From NCBI RefSeq assembly GCF_000691145.1, contig NZ_ASJC01000002.1:186001-250000 (forward strand): a stretch of 64,000 nt of DNA, written 5' to 3'. The first letter of the stretch is position 1. Each line of letters starts with the position of its first letter. Shown piece by piece: positions 34,116-42,686 of this stretch. Source of the DNA: Bacillus altitudinis 41KF2b (GTDB lineage: Bacteria; Bacillota; Bacilli; Bacillales; Bacillaceae). Both the position numbers and the translations under genes were made by a program. The notes beneath the pieces are model-generated. The model was not told the origin of the DNA, made no database searches, and was given only the letters and a program-made list of their open reading frames with translations.

Positions 34116-35515
34116 AATTCTCCTTTCAGTGATTGATCCTTTTTAGCTGGCGGGCTGATCCATCGATCCATCACCAGAACTAGGAAAGGAATGATAATGG
34201 CCACATACATATTATCGATTCCAAATGGATTATCGAGTAAATACCACACCGTCGTGGCGATGCCTGAAGCGGCAAGACCAATGGTTGCTCCTCTATTTGA
34301 ATTAAAGTATGGCAAGTAAAAGCCCATTGCTGCTACAACTGCAATCGATGTTCGAAGTGCTCGTGTAAAAAAGGAAAGTGACAGCAACTCTGGTGCAAGC
34401 GCGACCCCCACAAGCGGCACAATCCCAACCATGACAGCTACATACCGAGTCACCTTCATACGCTGCTCTGGTGATGGTTTCTTTTTCGGTACATAAAAGT
34501 CATCAATAATCAACGTGGTTGTAGCAAGTGCAACCGTCGAGACACCAACAAAAATGGATGCGACAAGCGATGTTGCCACAATAGCGCTCAAAATCGGATT
34601 CATATGCTGTAAAAAGACAGGGAAAGCATAAATAGGATCAATGTCTGGATACAAATAACGGGCTGCGACACCGATGATCCCGATCGCAATGGCAAGCGGC
34701 AAACAAAGGAGTGCTGCATACAGGGTCGATTTTTTCGCTTCTCGTTCACTTTTCGACGAGGTGATCGCTTGAATGATAAACTGCGTCGCAAAAATGGCCC
34801 CCATGTTTCCTATAAACCAGGCTCCAATCGTTCCCCAACCGATGGTCCCATCCCATGTAAAGAAATGGTCGGGTAATGTTTGTTTCATTGGCTCAAAGCC
34901 TTTTGTTAAATAAAGGGCTACCCCTAGTGTAATTAAAATCCCCGCATACTTCACAATTGAATGAAGGATCGTGACCCATGCAACCCCCTTCATTCCTCCG
35001 AAAGTAAAATAAAATGTACTCACAACCGCCGTGATGATGGCACAGGTCATTAAAGGAAGGCCAAGAATGGATGCAATGGCAGCTGAACCACTTAAATAGT
35101 TTCCTAGATTCACTAAGAGCAGGGCTGCAATCATAATGACAGAGACAACAAGCTTTGTTGATTTCCCAAATTTTTGATCAATAATACCTGAAATCGTGTA
35201 TTGTCCTGTTCGATAAAACTTTCCCACTAAGAAAAAGGAAAAAATAAAAAAGGCAATAGCAACTGTGATAACAGACCATGAAGCGGAAAGCCCGTGTGTA
35301 AAAGCAGATTCAGCTGTTCCGACAGTTGACTTCGTCCCAATGAATTCACTCATTAACAAAATACCGACCACAATAGCTGGAAGTGACTTAGCGGCATTGT
35401 TAAATTCTGAGTTAGACTTACTGCGAAAACGCATCGTCAGCCAGGTCGTAAACAGAATATAGAGAATAATGACGATTAAAATAAATGTGATGACAGAACT
35501 GCTTAAGACATTCAC
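34112..35515 (-). CDS. Sodium:solute symporter (SSS family)
   Basis: A 467-residue membrane protein with about thirteen transmembrane helices of the SSS family, beginning with a typical N-out helix. The conserved FGGMKGVAWVTILHSIVKY and SEFIGTKSTVGTAESAF regions are present. It imports an organic solute with Na+; specificity is not visible. The start is GTG at 35515 with GGGGGATTTT upstream. It is coupled by a 4-base overlap to the sialidase-like gene, which makes that gene's substrate the likely cargo. Confidence 0.85.
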   Translation of the reverse strand: MNVLSSSVITFILIVIILYILFTTWLTMRFRSKSNSEFNNAAKSLPAIVVGILLMSEFIGTKSTVGTAESAFTHGLSASWSVITVAIAFFIFSFFLVGKFYRTGQYTISGIIDQKFGKSTKLVVSVIMIAALLLVNLGNYLSGSAAIASILGLPLMTCAIITAVVSTFYFTFGGMKGVAWVTILHSIVKYAGILITLGVALYLTKGFEPMKQTLPDHFFTWDGTIGWGTIGAWFIGNMGAIFATQFIIQAITSSKSEREAKKSTLYAALLCLPLAIAIGIIGVAARYLYPDIDPIYAFPVFLQHMNPILSAIVATSLVASIFVGVSTVALATTTLIIDDFYVPKKKPSPEQRMKVTRYVAVMVGIVPLVGVALAPELLSLSFFTRALRTSIAVVAAMGFYLPYFNSNRGATIGLAASGIATTVWYLLDNPFGIDNMYVAIIIPFLVLVMDRWISPPAKKDQSLKGEL

Positions 35516-35586
35516 TTAAAATCCCCCTTTGTGTGCAAGCCGTATGAAGCAACTTCTCATGTCCCATCCCAGTGACGTATGAAGTG

Positions 35587-36759
35587 TTAAACGTGGAGCA
35601 GTTTCATGTAGACCTGTTCAATATCAGAGACAGACATCGGCTTCGGGTTGTTATCCATTAATCTCTTCACCTCTGAAGCAGCTTCAGCAAGTGCCGGCAC
35701 ATCTTCTTTTGACACGCCGAAGGCTTTGAGTTGTTGAGGAATGTGTAAATCCGCTGTCCACTCTTCAACTTGACGAATCACTTGCTCTGCAAGCGTATGC
35801 TTTGAGCCTTTCTCTTCGATCCCTATCACTCTAGCAATATCTTCAAGACGATCTTTGATATGGTCTGCATTAAACGCCGTGACATGAGGAAGCAGCATGG
35901 AATTAGCGACACCGTGTGAAATTTTGAATTTCCCCCCTAACGGATAAGCCATTGCATGAACAGCAGCGGTTCCGGCACTTGTGAGCGCCATCCCGCCATA
36001 CATGGCACCAACCAGCATATCTTCCCTTGCTGTCATATTATCCCCGTGATGATAGGCCTCCTGAATACTTCCTGAAATGAGCCTCATCGATTCGAGTGCA
36101 AACATATCACTAAATGGATTGGCTTTATTTGAAATATACGATTCAAGCGCATGCGTAAACGCATCCATCCCTGTAGCTGCGGTAATGGCTTTTGGCAATT
36201 TGAGTGTCAGTGCGGGATCTAAGATCACAAGATCAGGCAAAAGGTATGGGCTGACCATGCCAATTTTTAATTCTTTTTCCGGAAAGGTAACAATCGCGTT
36301 TGGTGTCACTTCTGATCCCGTACCTGAGGTTGTTGGAATGAGAATCGTTGGAACTCCTCTTTTTTTAACAAGGTTCGTGCCAACGAGATCATAAATTGGC
36401 TGATCATTCGTCTTTAGAACAGCTAATATTTTGGCCGCATCCAGCACACTCCCGCCACCAATCCCAATAATGGCTTCATGCTCCCCTTTTAAAAATGTCT
36501 GGAATACGTCCTCGATATTTTCTTCCGTTGGTTCAGGCTTAATCTCTGTGCTGATCTCACTCGCAATCCCTTTTTTCGCAAGTTCTGTTTTGATTTGATC
36601 TGCGTAACCAAGAGATACGATGGATGGCTGCGTTAAAATAAAGATCGATCTCAACTTACTAAGTCCTAATAGCTCTAGTTTCTCCCCAAGGAGCTCTAGA
36701 GAGTGGGCGCCAGAAACAATGTGTGATGCCGTTTGAAAGTGATAATGTGATATGGTCAT
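35587..36759 (-). CDS. Iron-containing alcohol dehydrogenase (group III)
   Basis: A 390-residue NAD(P)-dependent dehydrogenase. The nucleotide loop is IGIGGGSVLDAAK, then PTTSGTGSEVT, with metal ligands in GMDAFTHALESY and HAMAYPLGGKFKISHG. Group members act on small alcohols, hydroxybutyrate, lactaldehyde or related carbonyl compounds. The gene starts 4 bases after the DapA-like gene and precedes the symporter, so it probably oxidises or reduces an intermediate of the same pathway. A gap of 71 bases to the symporter gene contains nothing notable. Confidence 0.85.
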   Translation of the reverse strand: MTISHYHFQTASHIVSGAHSLELLGEKLELLGLSKLRSIFILTQPSIVSLGYADQIKTELAKKGIASEISTEIKPEPTEENIEDVFQTFLKGEHEAIIGIGGGSVLDAAKILAVLKTNDQPIYDLVGTNLVKKRGVPTILIPTTSGTGSEVTPNAIVTFPEKELKIGMVSPYLLPDLVILDPALTLKLPKAITAATGMDAFTHALESYISNKANPFSDMFALESMRLISGSIQEAYHHGDNMTAREDMLVGAMYGGMALTSAGTAAVHAMAYPLGGKFKISHGVANSMLLPHVTAFNADHIKDRLEDIARVIGIEEKGSKHTLAEQVIRQVEEWTADLHIPQQLKAFGVSKEDVPALAEAASEVKRLMDNNPKPMSVSDIEQVYMKLLHV

Positions 36760-36763
36760 CTCT

Positions 36764-37666
36764 TCACGACTCCTTTGCTGCTTTTGCTTGTATCCGATAA
36801 TTCTCCATCATGTTCATCACAGCTTCTAAAGCCTCGCCGGATAATGCTTTGACCGGGCTTTTTGGCGGACCTACAGGAATCCCTGAAAGTTCAGCTGCTT
36901 TTTTCAAAGGTGCTGGTAACGTTCCTAATGTGAATGTCGCTCTTAACGGCTGCAGCTGCTGCTGACATTGCTCACTTTGGTCAAGATTTCCTTGCTGAAA
37001 CGATTCATAAATGCCAACGACGGTTTTGGGAAGCACATTTGCCGTTGCCGCCACTGCACCTGTTCCGCCTAACTTCAATGTCTCTAAAATGAGGGAATCC
37101 GTTCCTGCAAGCACCACAAACTCTTCATCCTTTGTGACATCGAGATACGCTTTGATATTGGCAATATCTCCACTACTGTCTTTAATACCTAACACATTCG
37201 GTAGGACGCTGAGCCTTGCAACCGTCTCTGGCGCAAGTGACACACCTGTTCTTGATGGAATGTTATAAAGTAAAATAGGGATGGTCACATTCTCTGAAAT
37301 ATGACGAAAATGCTCATACAGTTCCTCTTGTGATGGCGCAACAAAATAAGGGGTGATAACCGACAAGACATCTACGCCTAAATCTGCGAACTTGTTTGAC
37401 AGCTTAATGGTTGCCTTAGTGCTATTCTCACCTGCTCCCATGTATACAGGCACCCTGCCGCCCGCAGCCTTTACAACAGTTTCAGCAATTTGAAGCTTTT
37501 CTTCCTCTGAAAACAAATGAAATTCGCCGTTTGTCCCTAAAGCAAAGATGCCGTGCACACCTGAGTCGATTAAATGATCAATAAGTTGCTTTGTCACTTC
37601 TGGATGAAAATGCTCTTCTTCTGTAAGCGGTGTCAAAATAGCTGGAATGATTCCTTGAATGTTCAA
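36764..37666 (-). CDS. DapA/NanA-family aldolase or dehydratase
   Basis: A 300-residue TIM barrel of the dihydrodipicolinate synthase / N-acetylneuraminate lyase / 2-keto-3-deoxy-sugar-acid aldolase family. Visible: LGTNGEFHLFSEEE (GTNGE loop), YNIPSRTG with the catalytic Tyr and GIKDSSGD with the Schiff-base Lys. The start is TTG at 37666, five bases after GGGGAGG. It is the first gene of the operon with the alcohol dehydrogenase, symporter and sialidase-like genes, behind a cre-like site. A catabolic role (a keto-deoxy acid or imino-sugar) fits better than lysine synthesis. Confidence 0.83.
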   Translation of the reverse strand: MNIQGIIPAILTPLTEEEHFHPEVTKQLIDHLIDSGVHGIFALGTNGEFHLFSEEEKLQIAETVVKAAGGRVPVYMGAGENSTKATIKLSNKFADLGVDVLSVITPYFVAPSQEELYEHFRHISENVTIPILLYNIPSRTGVSLAPETVARLSVLPNVLGIKDSSGDIANIKAYLDVTKDEEFVVLAGTDSLILETLKLGGTGAVAATANVLPKTVVGIYESFQQGNLDQSEQCQQQLQPLRATFTLGTLPAPLKKAAELSGIPVGPPKSPVKALSGEALEAVMNMMENYRIQAKAAKES

Positions 37667-37710
37667 ATGATCCTCCCCTTCCGGTTGTTGCATTTTTAAA
37701 CAATTAATTA

Positions 37711-37724
37711 TTAAAACGCTTTCA
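37711..37724 (-). promoter_or_regulatory. cre site upstream of the DapA-like operon
   Basis: Minus strand TGAAAGCGTTTTAA fits the CcpA consensus TGWAANCGNTNWCA at all but one position. It lies 45 bases upstream of the TTG start, consistent with carbon catabolite repression. Confidence 0.7.
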
Positions 37725-37824
37725 TGATTCTTATTATAAAAGCAATATGATTTATTTAGCAACATATTTTTCGTTTTTTTCAAATATTCAGTGGATGACA
37801 TAAGTAGATGTTGATGTTTTCAAC

Positions 37825-37855
37825 AAAAAAAGTGAACCAGCCGGTTCACTTTTTC
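37825..37855 (-). terminator. Terminator of yvrA overlapping its stop codon
   Basis: AGTGAACC (37831-37838), loop AGCC, GGTTCACT (37843-37850), flanked by A-tract and T-tract. The upstream arm on the minus strand includes the yvrA stop codon at 37846-37848. Confidence 0.85.
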
Positions 37856-39132
37856 ATAGCATTCAATGTATGAAGAAGATGCTTCACTTTCAGTCTGACT
37901 CTTTCATGTAAATGAGCAGTATGCTCCTTTTCTTCTGCATTGGCAGCAGCGATACAAAGATGATGTACCTGGATACTTGTCTCTTGTTTAATGAAGTGCA
38001 TCAGCTCGCCCATTAGCTGGACAGACGCACCATCTGATATCGTTCCTTTCAACACAAGCCAAACGGACAGCTCTCCTTCTTGATGCATCCCATAAAGAAG
38101 GACATCTTCATCATCATCTTCAGCGGCGTATTGCTTCGGCCCATCAGATTGACCAAGAAATAAGTACCCTTCCTCATCATCCAGCATGTCTTGGAGTGCT
38201 TCAGTTCCCGTTCCAAGGGACCGTGTCCAAAAGAAACCCCCGCTTTTCTCATGTGATGAAAGGATGCGCAATGGCTGATGAGTAGAAAATGTCATTCCGT
38301 TTGCGCCATATGTTTTCCACCCATCCGCTAAGTTCAGCCTTGAATGTTCAGAGATGGACGCAGGTTCAATTACCAGCTGAGGGTTGGCCCGCAGTGGATG
38401 TTGGAGAGGTGTTACATCTGTTTCATACACCCGGTTCACCCGTTCGGTGGTCAACACATGATGCGGTTCTCCCAGCATGTCCGTCTTTCCTTCATTCAGC
38501 AAAAGCAGACGGTCACAATACAAACTGGCAATGTTCACATCATGAAACACACCGATCACCGTTAAGTTAGAGGAAACCGTCTCTTGTTTAATCAAATCGA
38601 GTAACTCTTTTTGATAAGCTAAATCAAGAAAACTCGTTGGTTCATCCAGCAATAAATAGTCAGGGCACTGAGCCAGCGCTTGAGCTAAGTAAACCCGCTG
38701 CTGTTCTCCACCGCTTAACTCATGAATGGATTGATCTTTAAATTGAGCAATATCTGTTTGGTCCATCACCTTGCTGACAATCTCGATATCTCCTTTTGTA
38801 ACAGATTGTAGCCACCCTTTCTGATAGGGATAACGCCCAAACTGGACCGTTTCTTCCACTGTAAATGAAAAGGCTTGATCGGTCTTCTGGGGGAGAACCG
38901 CCAATTTTTGCGCAAGTGCCTTTGGCCGGTAGGATTGAACTGGATGACCACTTAGTGTTACTTGGCCGCTCTCAGGTGCTAAAATACCTGCGATCATTTT
39001 AAGTAGCGTCGTCTTACCGCTCCCATTCGGACCAAGGATGCCGAGGAATTCCCCTCGCTCCACTTCAAAACTCACGCCGTGAATGACCTCTTTTTCACCA
39101 TATCCTCCTCTAACTTCCTTCACTTGAATCAT
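37846..39132 (-). CDS. yvrA: YvrA, ABC transporter ATPase with C-terminal extension
   Basis: ATP-binding subunit of a FecCD/BtuCD-type importer. Residues 1-250 form a normal ABC domain: Walker A GPNGSGKTT, signature LSGGEQQRVYLAQ, Walker B YLLLDEPTSFLD, switch His in GVFHDVNIASLYCD. Residues 260-428 are an additional domain containing WKTYGANGMTFS and a very acidic AAEDDDEDVLL stretch. I do not recognise it with confidence; B. subtilis YvrA is also longer than a usual ATPase. The start overlaps yvrB by 4 bases. The transporter has been proposed to import vitamin B12 in B. subtilis, which fits yvqK as partner. Confidence 0.88.
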   Translation of the reverse strand: MIQVKEVRGGYGEKEVIHGVSFEVERGEFLGILGPNGSGKTTLLKMIAGILAPESGQVTLSGHPVQSYRPKALAQKLAVLPQKTDQAFSFTVEETVQFGRYPYQKGWLQSVTKGDIEIVSKVMDQTDIAQFKDQSIHELSGGEQQRVYLAQALAQCPDYLLLDEPTSFLDLAYQKELLDLIKQETVSSNLTVIGVFHDVNIASLYCDRLLLLNEGKTDMLGEPHHVLTTERVNRVYETDVTPLQHPLRANPQLVIEPASISEHSRLNLADGWKTYGANGMTFSTHQPLRILSSHEKSGGFFWTRSLGTGTEALQDMLDDEEGYLFLGQSDGPKQYAAEDDDEDVLLYGMHQEGELSVWLVLKGTISDGASVQLMGELMHFIKQETSIQVHHLCIAAANAEEKEHTAHLHERVRLKVKHLLHTLNAMKK

Positions 39133-40187
39133 AGATGCGTCCCTCCTCTATATCTGCGGATGAGGATGATGCCAAAAACAGGAGCACCAATTAACGCTGT
39201 AATGATGCCAATAGGCAATTCAGTCGGTTCAATGATCGTACGAGAGAGCACATCTGCTAAAACGAGAAAGGAAGCACCATTCAGCATCGACAAAGGCAGC
39301 AAATGACGATGATCCGTAATGGATAAAAGACGGATAAAATGCGGAATCACCAGTCCTACAAATCCGATCGTTCCTGACACAGCCACCGCACTTCCAGTCA
39401 GAATCGAACCAGCAAGCAACACCACATATTTGCTCCGTTTCACATGAACCCCTAACAGTTTTGCCTTTTCTTCGCCATATGTCATCACATTTAAATCTCT
39501 TCCCATCAAGATCAGTGCAAATGTACCAATGAGGAAAAAAGGAAGGAAAAGAGCAATATATCGCCAGCCTCTCATAGACACACTGCCTAGAAGCCAATGA
39601 ATAATCTCTTTTAAATCATCACCTGTTAACGCAATCATTAATGAAATGAGCGCTCCCAAAAAAGAGCTGAAGATGACCCCCGTCAAAATTAAAGAAGAAA
39701 TGCTCATTCCTCGGTGAACCAGACGGGCAAAAAAGAGGACGAGACATAGTGTGACAAGCGCTGTTGTCATACTCAAAAAAGGCAGTGTAAAACTGCCGAG
39801 CAAAGGAAACTGCAAACTGAAAAACAATGTGGCTACAGCCCCCACAGATGCCCCTTGAGATACCCCAAGTGTATAAGGGTCAGCGAGAGGATTTTTTAAT
39901 AAACCTTGAAAGGCTGCACCAGATAACGCCAGAGCTGCTCCGACTAACGCCGCTAATATCACTCTCGGCAGCCGGATATTCATCATAATATTGCGGTCAA
40001 TTGCATCAATGGTTCCGGCCTGAATTCCAAATACTTCATGAACAAAGATCCGAAGTATAGAAGGAATGGGAATCCCTAAACTGCCAAATGAGATTCCCAT
40101 TCCAATGCTCACCACAAGAAGTAAAACACTTGCTGTGTATGCGATGATGATTTTATTTGAACGTGTCAGGATAGATACTTTTCGCAA
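39129..40187 (-). CDS. yvrB: YvrB, FecCD-family permease
   Basis: Membrane permease of the FecCD family with about ten helices, containing NIRLPRVILAALVGAALALSGAAFQGLLKNPLADPYTLGVS, the usual FecCD signature region, and IGFVGLVIPHFIRL. I placed the start at TTG 40187 (352 residues), nine bases after GGAG and 35 bases inside yvrC. The open frame begins at TTG 40205, which lacks a ribosome binding site. It pairs with YvrC and YvrA to form one importer. Confidence 0.9.
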   Translation of the reverse strand: MRKVSILTRSNKIIIAYTASVLLLVVSIGMGISFGSLGIPIPSILRIFVHEVFGIQAGTIDAIDRNIMMNIRLPRVILAALVGAALALSGAAFQGLLKNPLADPYTLGVSQGASVGAVATLFFSLQFPLLGSFTLPFLSMTTALVTLCLVLFFARLVHRGMSISSLILTGVIFSSFLGALISLMIALTGDDLKEIIHWLLGSVSMRGWRYIALFLPFFLIGTFALILMGRDLNVMTYGEEKAKLLGVHVKRSKYVVLLAGSILTGSAVAVSGTIGFVGLVIPHFIRLLSITDHRHLLPLSMLNGASFLVLADVLSRTIIEPTELPIGIITALIGAPVFGIILIRRYRGGTHL

Positions 40188-41106
40188 GAGCCTCCACTCC
40201 TTCAACCAATCGCGGTCCCGGTCGTGATGCCAGATCCGTATTCAATTGAAAGACTTGTTTTTCTTTGACTGCTTTGATCGCCTTCCAGCCGTCTCTTTTT
40301 TTCAGATCAGCTAAGCTTGCGCCATCAATCGTAACAATAGCATCAGGATTTCGTTTAATAATTGATTCTTCCGTCATTTGCACCCAGCCTGTTTGGTCGC
40401 CAGCAGCATTTTTTGCATGAATGACAGACAACATTTCGTCCATAAACGTTTGTTTACCTGTTGTATAAATTTCAGGCGCACCTGATACTTCGACAAAAAC
40501 TGTTTTTTGTTTGTCTTTGGAGATGGATTCTGCTTGTTTTTTGATGTCATTCAGTTTTGATTTCATCTCATCTACAAGCTTCGTTGATGCCTCTTTTACG
40601 CCGGTTGCTTCACCAATCATATGGATAGACTTATAAACATCTTTGAAGGAAGCCGCATCATTGACAGTCAGCACTTGAATACCTGCATCTTCAAGCTGTT
40701 TAAATCCGTCTTTTGAGCTCATTTGTGATGCATGTGCTAAGACAAGATCAGGTTTTAAGGAAATAACCTTCTCTACATTGAAATCAAGACCGCCAATCTT
40801 CTCCACCTTTTCTACTTCCTTTGGATAGTTGTCAAAGTCTGATCGACCAACGATTTTATCTCCAAGACCAAGGGCATAGGCAACCTCTGTATTACTTGGA
40901 ATTAACGAAACAATTCGTTTAGGCTGTTCTTTGATTTCAACTGTTTTACCAGCTGCATCTTTGATGGATACAGGAAATGCCGCAGCCGCTGTCTCTTTAG
41001 GCTTTGAACTGTTTGTTTTTTGGTCCGTTTCCGCACCTGCACACCCTGCTAAAACACCGATCACAAGTAACAATGATAGCAAAATACCAGTTAACTTCTT
41101 CATCAA
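40153..41106 (-). CDS. yvrC: YvrC, substrate-binding lipoprotein of the YvrABC importer
   Basis: A 317-residue lipoprotein: signal LTGILLSLLLVIGVLAGC with Cys22, then a Lys/Ser/Thr linker and a class III periplasmic-binding fold (ERIVSLIPSNTEVAYALGLGDKIVG type start, PDLVLAHASQ, and a C-terminal half after the long backbone helix). The VSLIPSNTE segment is common in cobalamin- and metal-chelate-binding BtuF proteins. First gene of yvrCBA. A B12 riboswitch was looked for upstream and not seen. Confidence 0.9.
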   Translation of the reverse strand: MMKKLTGILLSLLLVIGVLAGCAGAETDQKTNSSKPKETAAAAFPVSIKDAAGKTVEIKEQPKRIVSLIPSNTEVAYALGLGDKIVGRSDFDNYPKEVEKVEKIGGLDFNVEKVISLKPDLVLAHASQMSSKDGFKQLEDAGIQVLTVNDAASFKDVYKSIHMIGEATGVKEASTKLVDEMKSKLNDIKKQAESISKDKQKTVFVEVSGAPEIYTTGKQTFMDEMLSVIHAKNAAGDQTGWVQMTEESIIKRNPDAIVTIDGASLADLKKRDGWKAIKAVKEKQVFQLNTDLASRPGPRLVEGVEALAKSIYPDTFK

Positions 41107-41240
41107 TAAACCCCCTGCTTTATGTACTGCTTGACGTCATCTCTTTCGTCAATTCTTTTCTAATTTCGGGAATATTATACTACAGTGCAGATAGGTTGTA
41201 TATGTGATTCCGAATACGTCTTGTCTGTCCTTATAAAAGA

Positions 41241-41266
41241 AAAACAGCCTTTGACGTGGCTGTTTT
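41241..41266 (-). terminator. Terminator of the GH28-uxa operon
   Basis: AAAACAGCC and GGCTGTTTT arms with an 8-base loop, followed on the minus strand by TCTTTTATAA. It ends the unit whose last gene stops at 41275. The -10-like TATAAT for yvrC lies 60 bases beyond. Confidence 0.85.
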
Positions 41267-41274
41267 CACTTCCG

Positions 41275-42666
41275 CTATTGGTTGATATGTTCACCATTAA
41301 TGACAACTTTCTGAAATGAAGGAGATACTGCATGTTCCAATGAAAGAGGGTACGTGACATCGTCAATGACACAGTCTTTCATTTTAAAGTGTGTGACCGG
41401 GGAATGTGAGTATGCGGCGATCTTCACGCCATATCGCCCTCCGCTACTTTTTAACCCTTCTACTTCAATATGACGGACTACAGGTCTATGCGGACCGGCA
41501 TCCCCTTCCTCATACATCATGTCGATACAGACCACCTCATGCTTTAAGCTTTTCACTAGATTGTTTTTAAAATAGATGTGTTCAATGGTACCGCCCCTGA
41601 CAGAGTTGGTCTTAATGCGCAATGCCCTGTCGAGGTTCGGACTGTCCATGACATTATCCTCTGCATATACATACTTGACGCCTCCAGAGATTTCACTCCC
41701 GATCGTTACTCCGCCATGACCATCACGCATCGTATTTCTACGAATGACGATGTTTTCAGATGGAGCACCGATTCTCCGGCCGTCCTCATTTCTGCCCGAT
41801 TTAATGGCAATACAATCATCGCCATTATCAAAATAACAATCTTCAATGAGCACATGTCGGCACGACTCTGGATTCACACCATCTGTATTTGGGCCATGAC
41901 CGATGATATTCACCCCACGGACGATGACGTTTTCACTTAACACCGGATGGACTTGCCACATCGGTGAATCCTTTACTGTTACTCCTTCAATGAGAATGTT
42001 TTGGCAATTGTATGGCTGGATAAAGCTTGATCTTAAATAATGTCCTTCGCCAAACACCCTTTCTTCCACTGGTATTCTTTTTTCAGCCATTTCAAAAAGA
42101 AGCTGTCGATCCCGATCTTGAGAGGGTTGACCATTTGTTCCATACTTCCAAGGCCACCAGTGGTGTTCATCCCCTCTCCCGTCCAGCGTGCCTGCTCCTG
42201 TAATCGCGATGTTTTCTGCATGATGGGCATAAATAAGTGGTGAATAATTATAAAGCTCAATTCCTTCATATCTTGTTAGAACAAGCGGAAGATAATCACG
42301 TGTATCTTGGCTGAAGGCCACATAGGCGTTTTCATGAAGATGAAGCTCTACATTGCTTTTCAATTCTAGAGCGCCTGTCAAAAATGTCCCTTCAGGAATC
42401 AGCACACGCCCTCCTTTCAAACGATGTGCATCATCGATGGCAGACTGAATAGCATTTGTCGAAAGCTCTATCCCTTTGTTATCTGCACCATAATGAATGA
42501 CATTGAATTCACGATCTGGGAACTTTGGCGCTTTTATTTGCTTTAACACCTGATCTATGCCATTTGTTTCCTTGTCTTTTTTCCCTTGCTTTGCTAAACG
42601 TGCGAGTCCAATTCCTGTTAGTACTGTTCCTGCTGTCACATACATCAAATTCCGTTTTTTAGACAT
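41275..42666 (-). CDS. GH28 polygalacturonase-like glycoside hydrolase
   Basis: A 463-residue right-handed beta-helix enzyme of glycoside hydrolase family 28. The active-site blocks are NTDGVNPES, DNGDDCIAIKSG, GHGGVTIGSE and RALRIKT, matching the NTD / DD / GHG / RIK pattern, so catalysis looks intact. The N-terminus has one hydrophobic stretch (about residues 8-24) flanked by basic residues and no clear cleavage site. The protein may be membrane-anchored or cytoplasmic, not freely secreted. Placed after uxaA in the galacturonate operon, it would release galacturonate from oligogalacturonides. GGGGATGAGAAA precedes the start. Confidence 0.85.
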   Translation of the reverse strand: MSKKRNLMYVTAGTVLTGIGLARLAKQGKKDKETNGIDQVLKQIKAPKFPDREFNVIHYGADNKGIELSTNAIQSAIDDAHRLKGGRVLIPEGTFLTGALELKSNVELHLHENAYVAFSQDTRDYLPLVLTRYEGIELYNYSPLIYAHHAENIAITGAGTLDGRGDEHHWWPWKYGTNGQPSQDRDRQLLFEMAEKRIPVEERVFGEGHYLRSSFIQPYNCQNILIEGVTVKDSPMWQVHPVLSENVIVRGVNIIGHGPNTDGVNPESCRHVLIEDCYFDNGDDCIAIKSGRNEDGRRIGAPSENIVIRRNTMRDGHGGVTIGSEISGGVKYVYAEDNVMDSPNLDRALRIKTNSVRGGTIEHIYFKNNLVKSLKHEVVCIDMMYEEGDAGPHRPVVRHIEVEGLKSSGGRYGVKIAAYSHSPVTHFKMKDCVIDDVTYPLSLEHAVSPSFQKVVINGEHINQ

Positions 42667-42686
42667 TTTCTCATCCCCCAGACGCC

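Noticed and set aside
36764-37666. Assignment of the DapA-like protein to lysine biosynthesis
   Set aside because: It heads a cre-controlled catabolic-type operon with a symporter and alcohol dehydrogenase; biosynthetic dapA in Bacillus is in a different operon.
41107-41274. Possible B12 riboswitch upstream of yvrC
   Set aside because: The space is only about 170 bases and I found no B12-box consensus; it holds a terminator, a -10-like TATAAT and little else.
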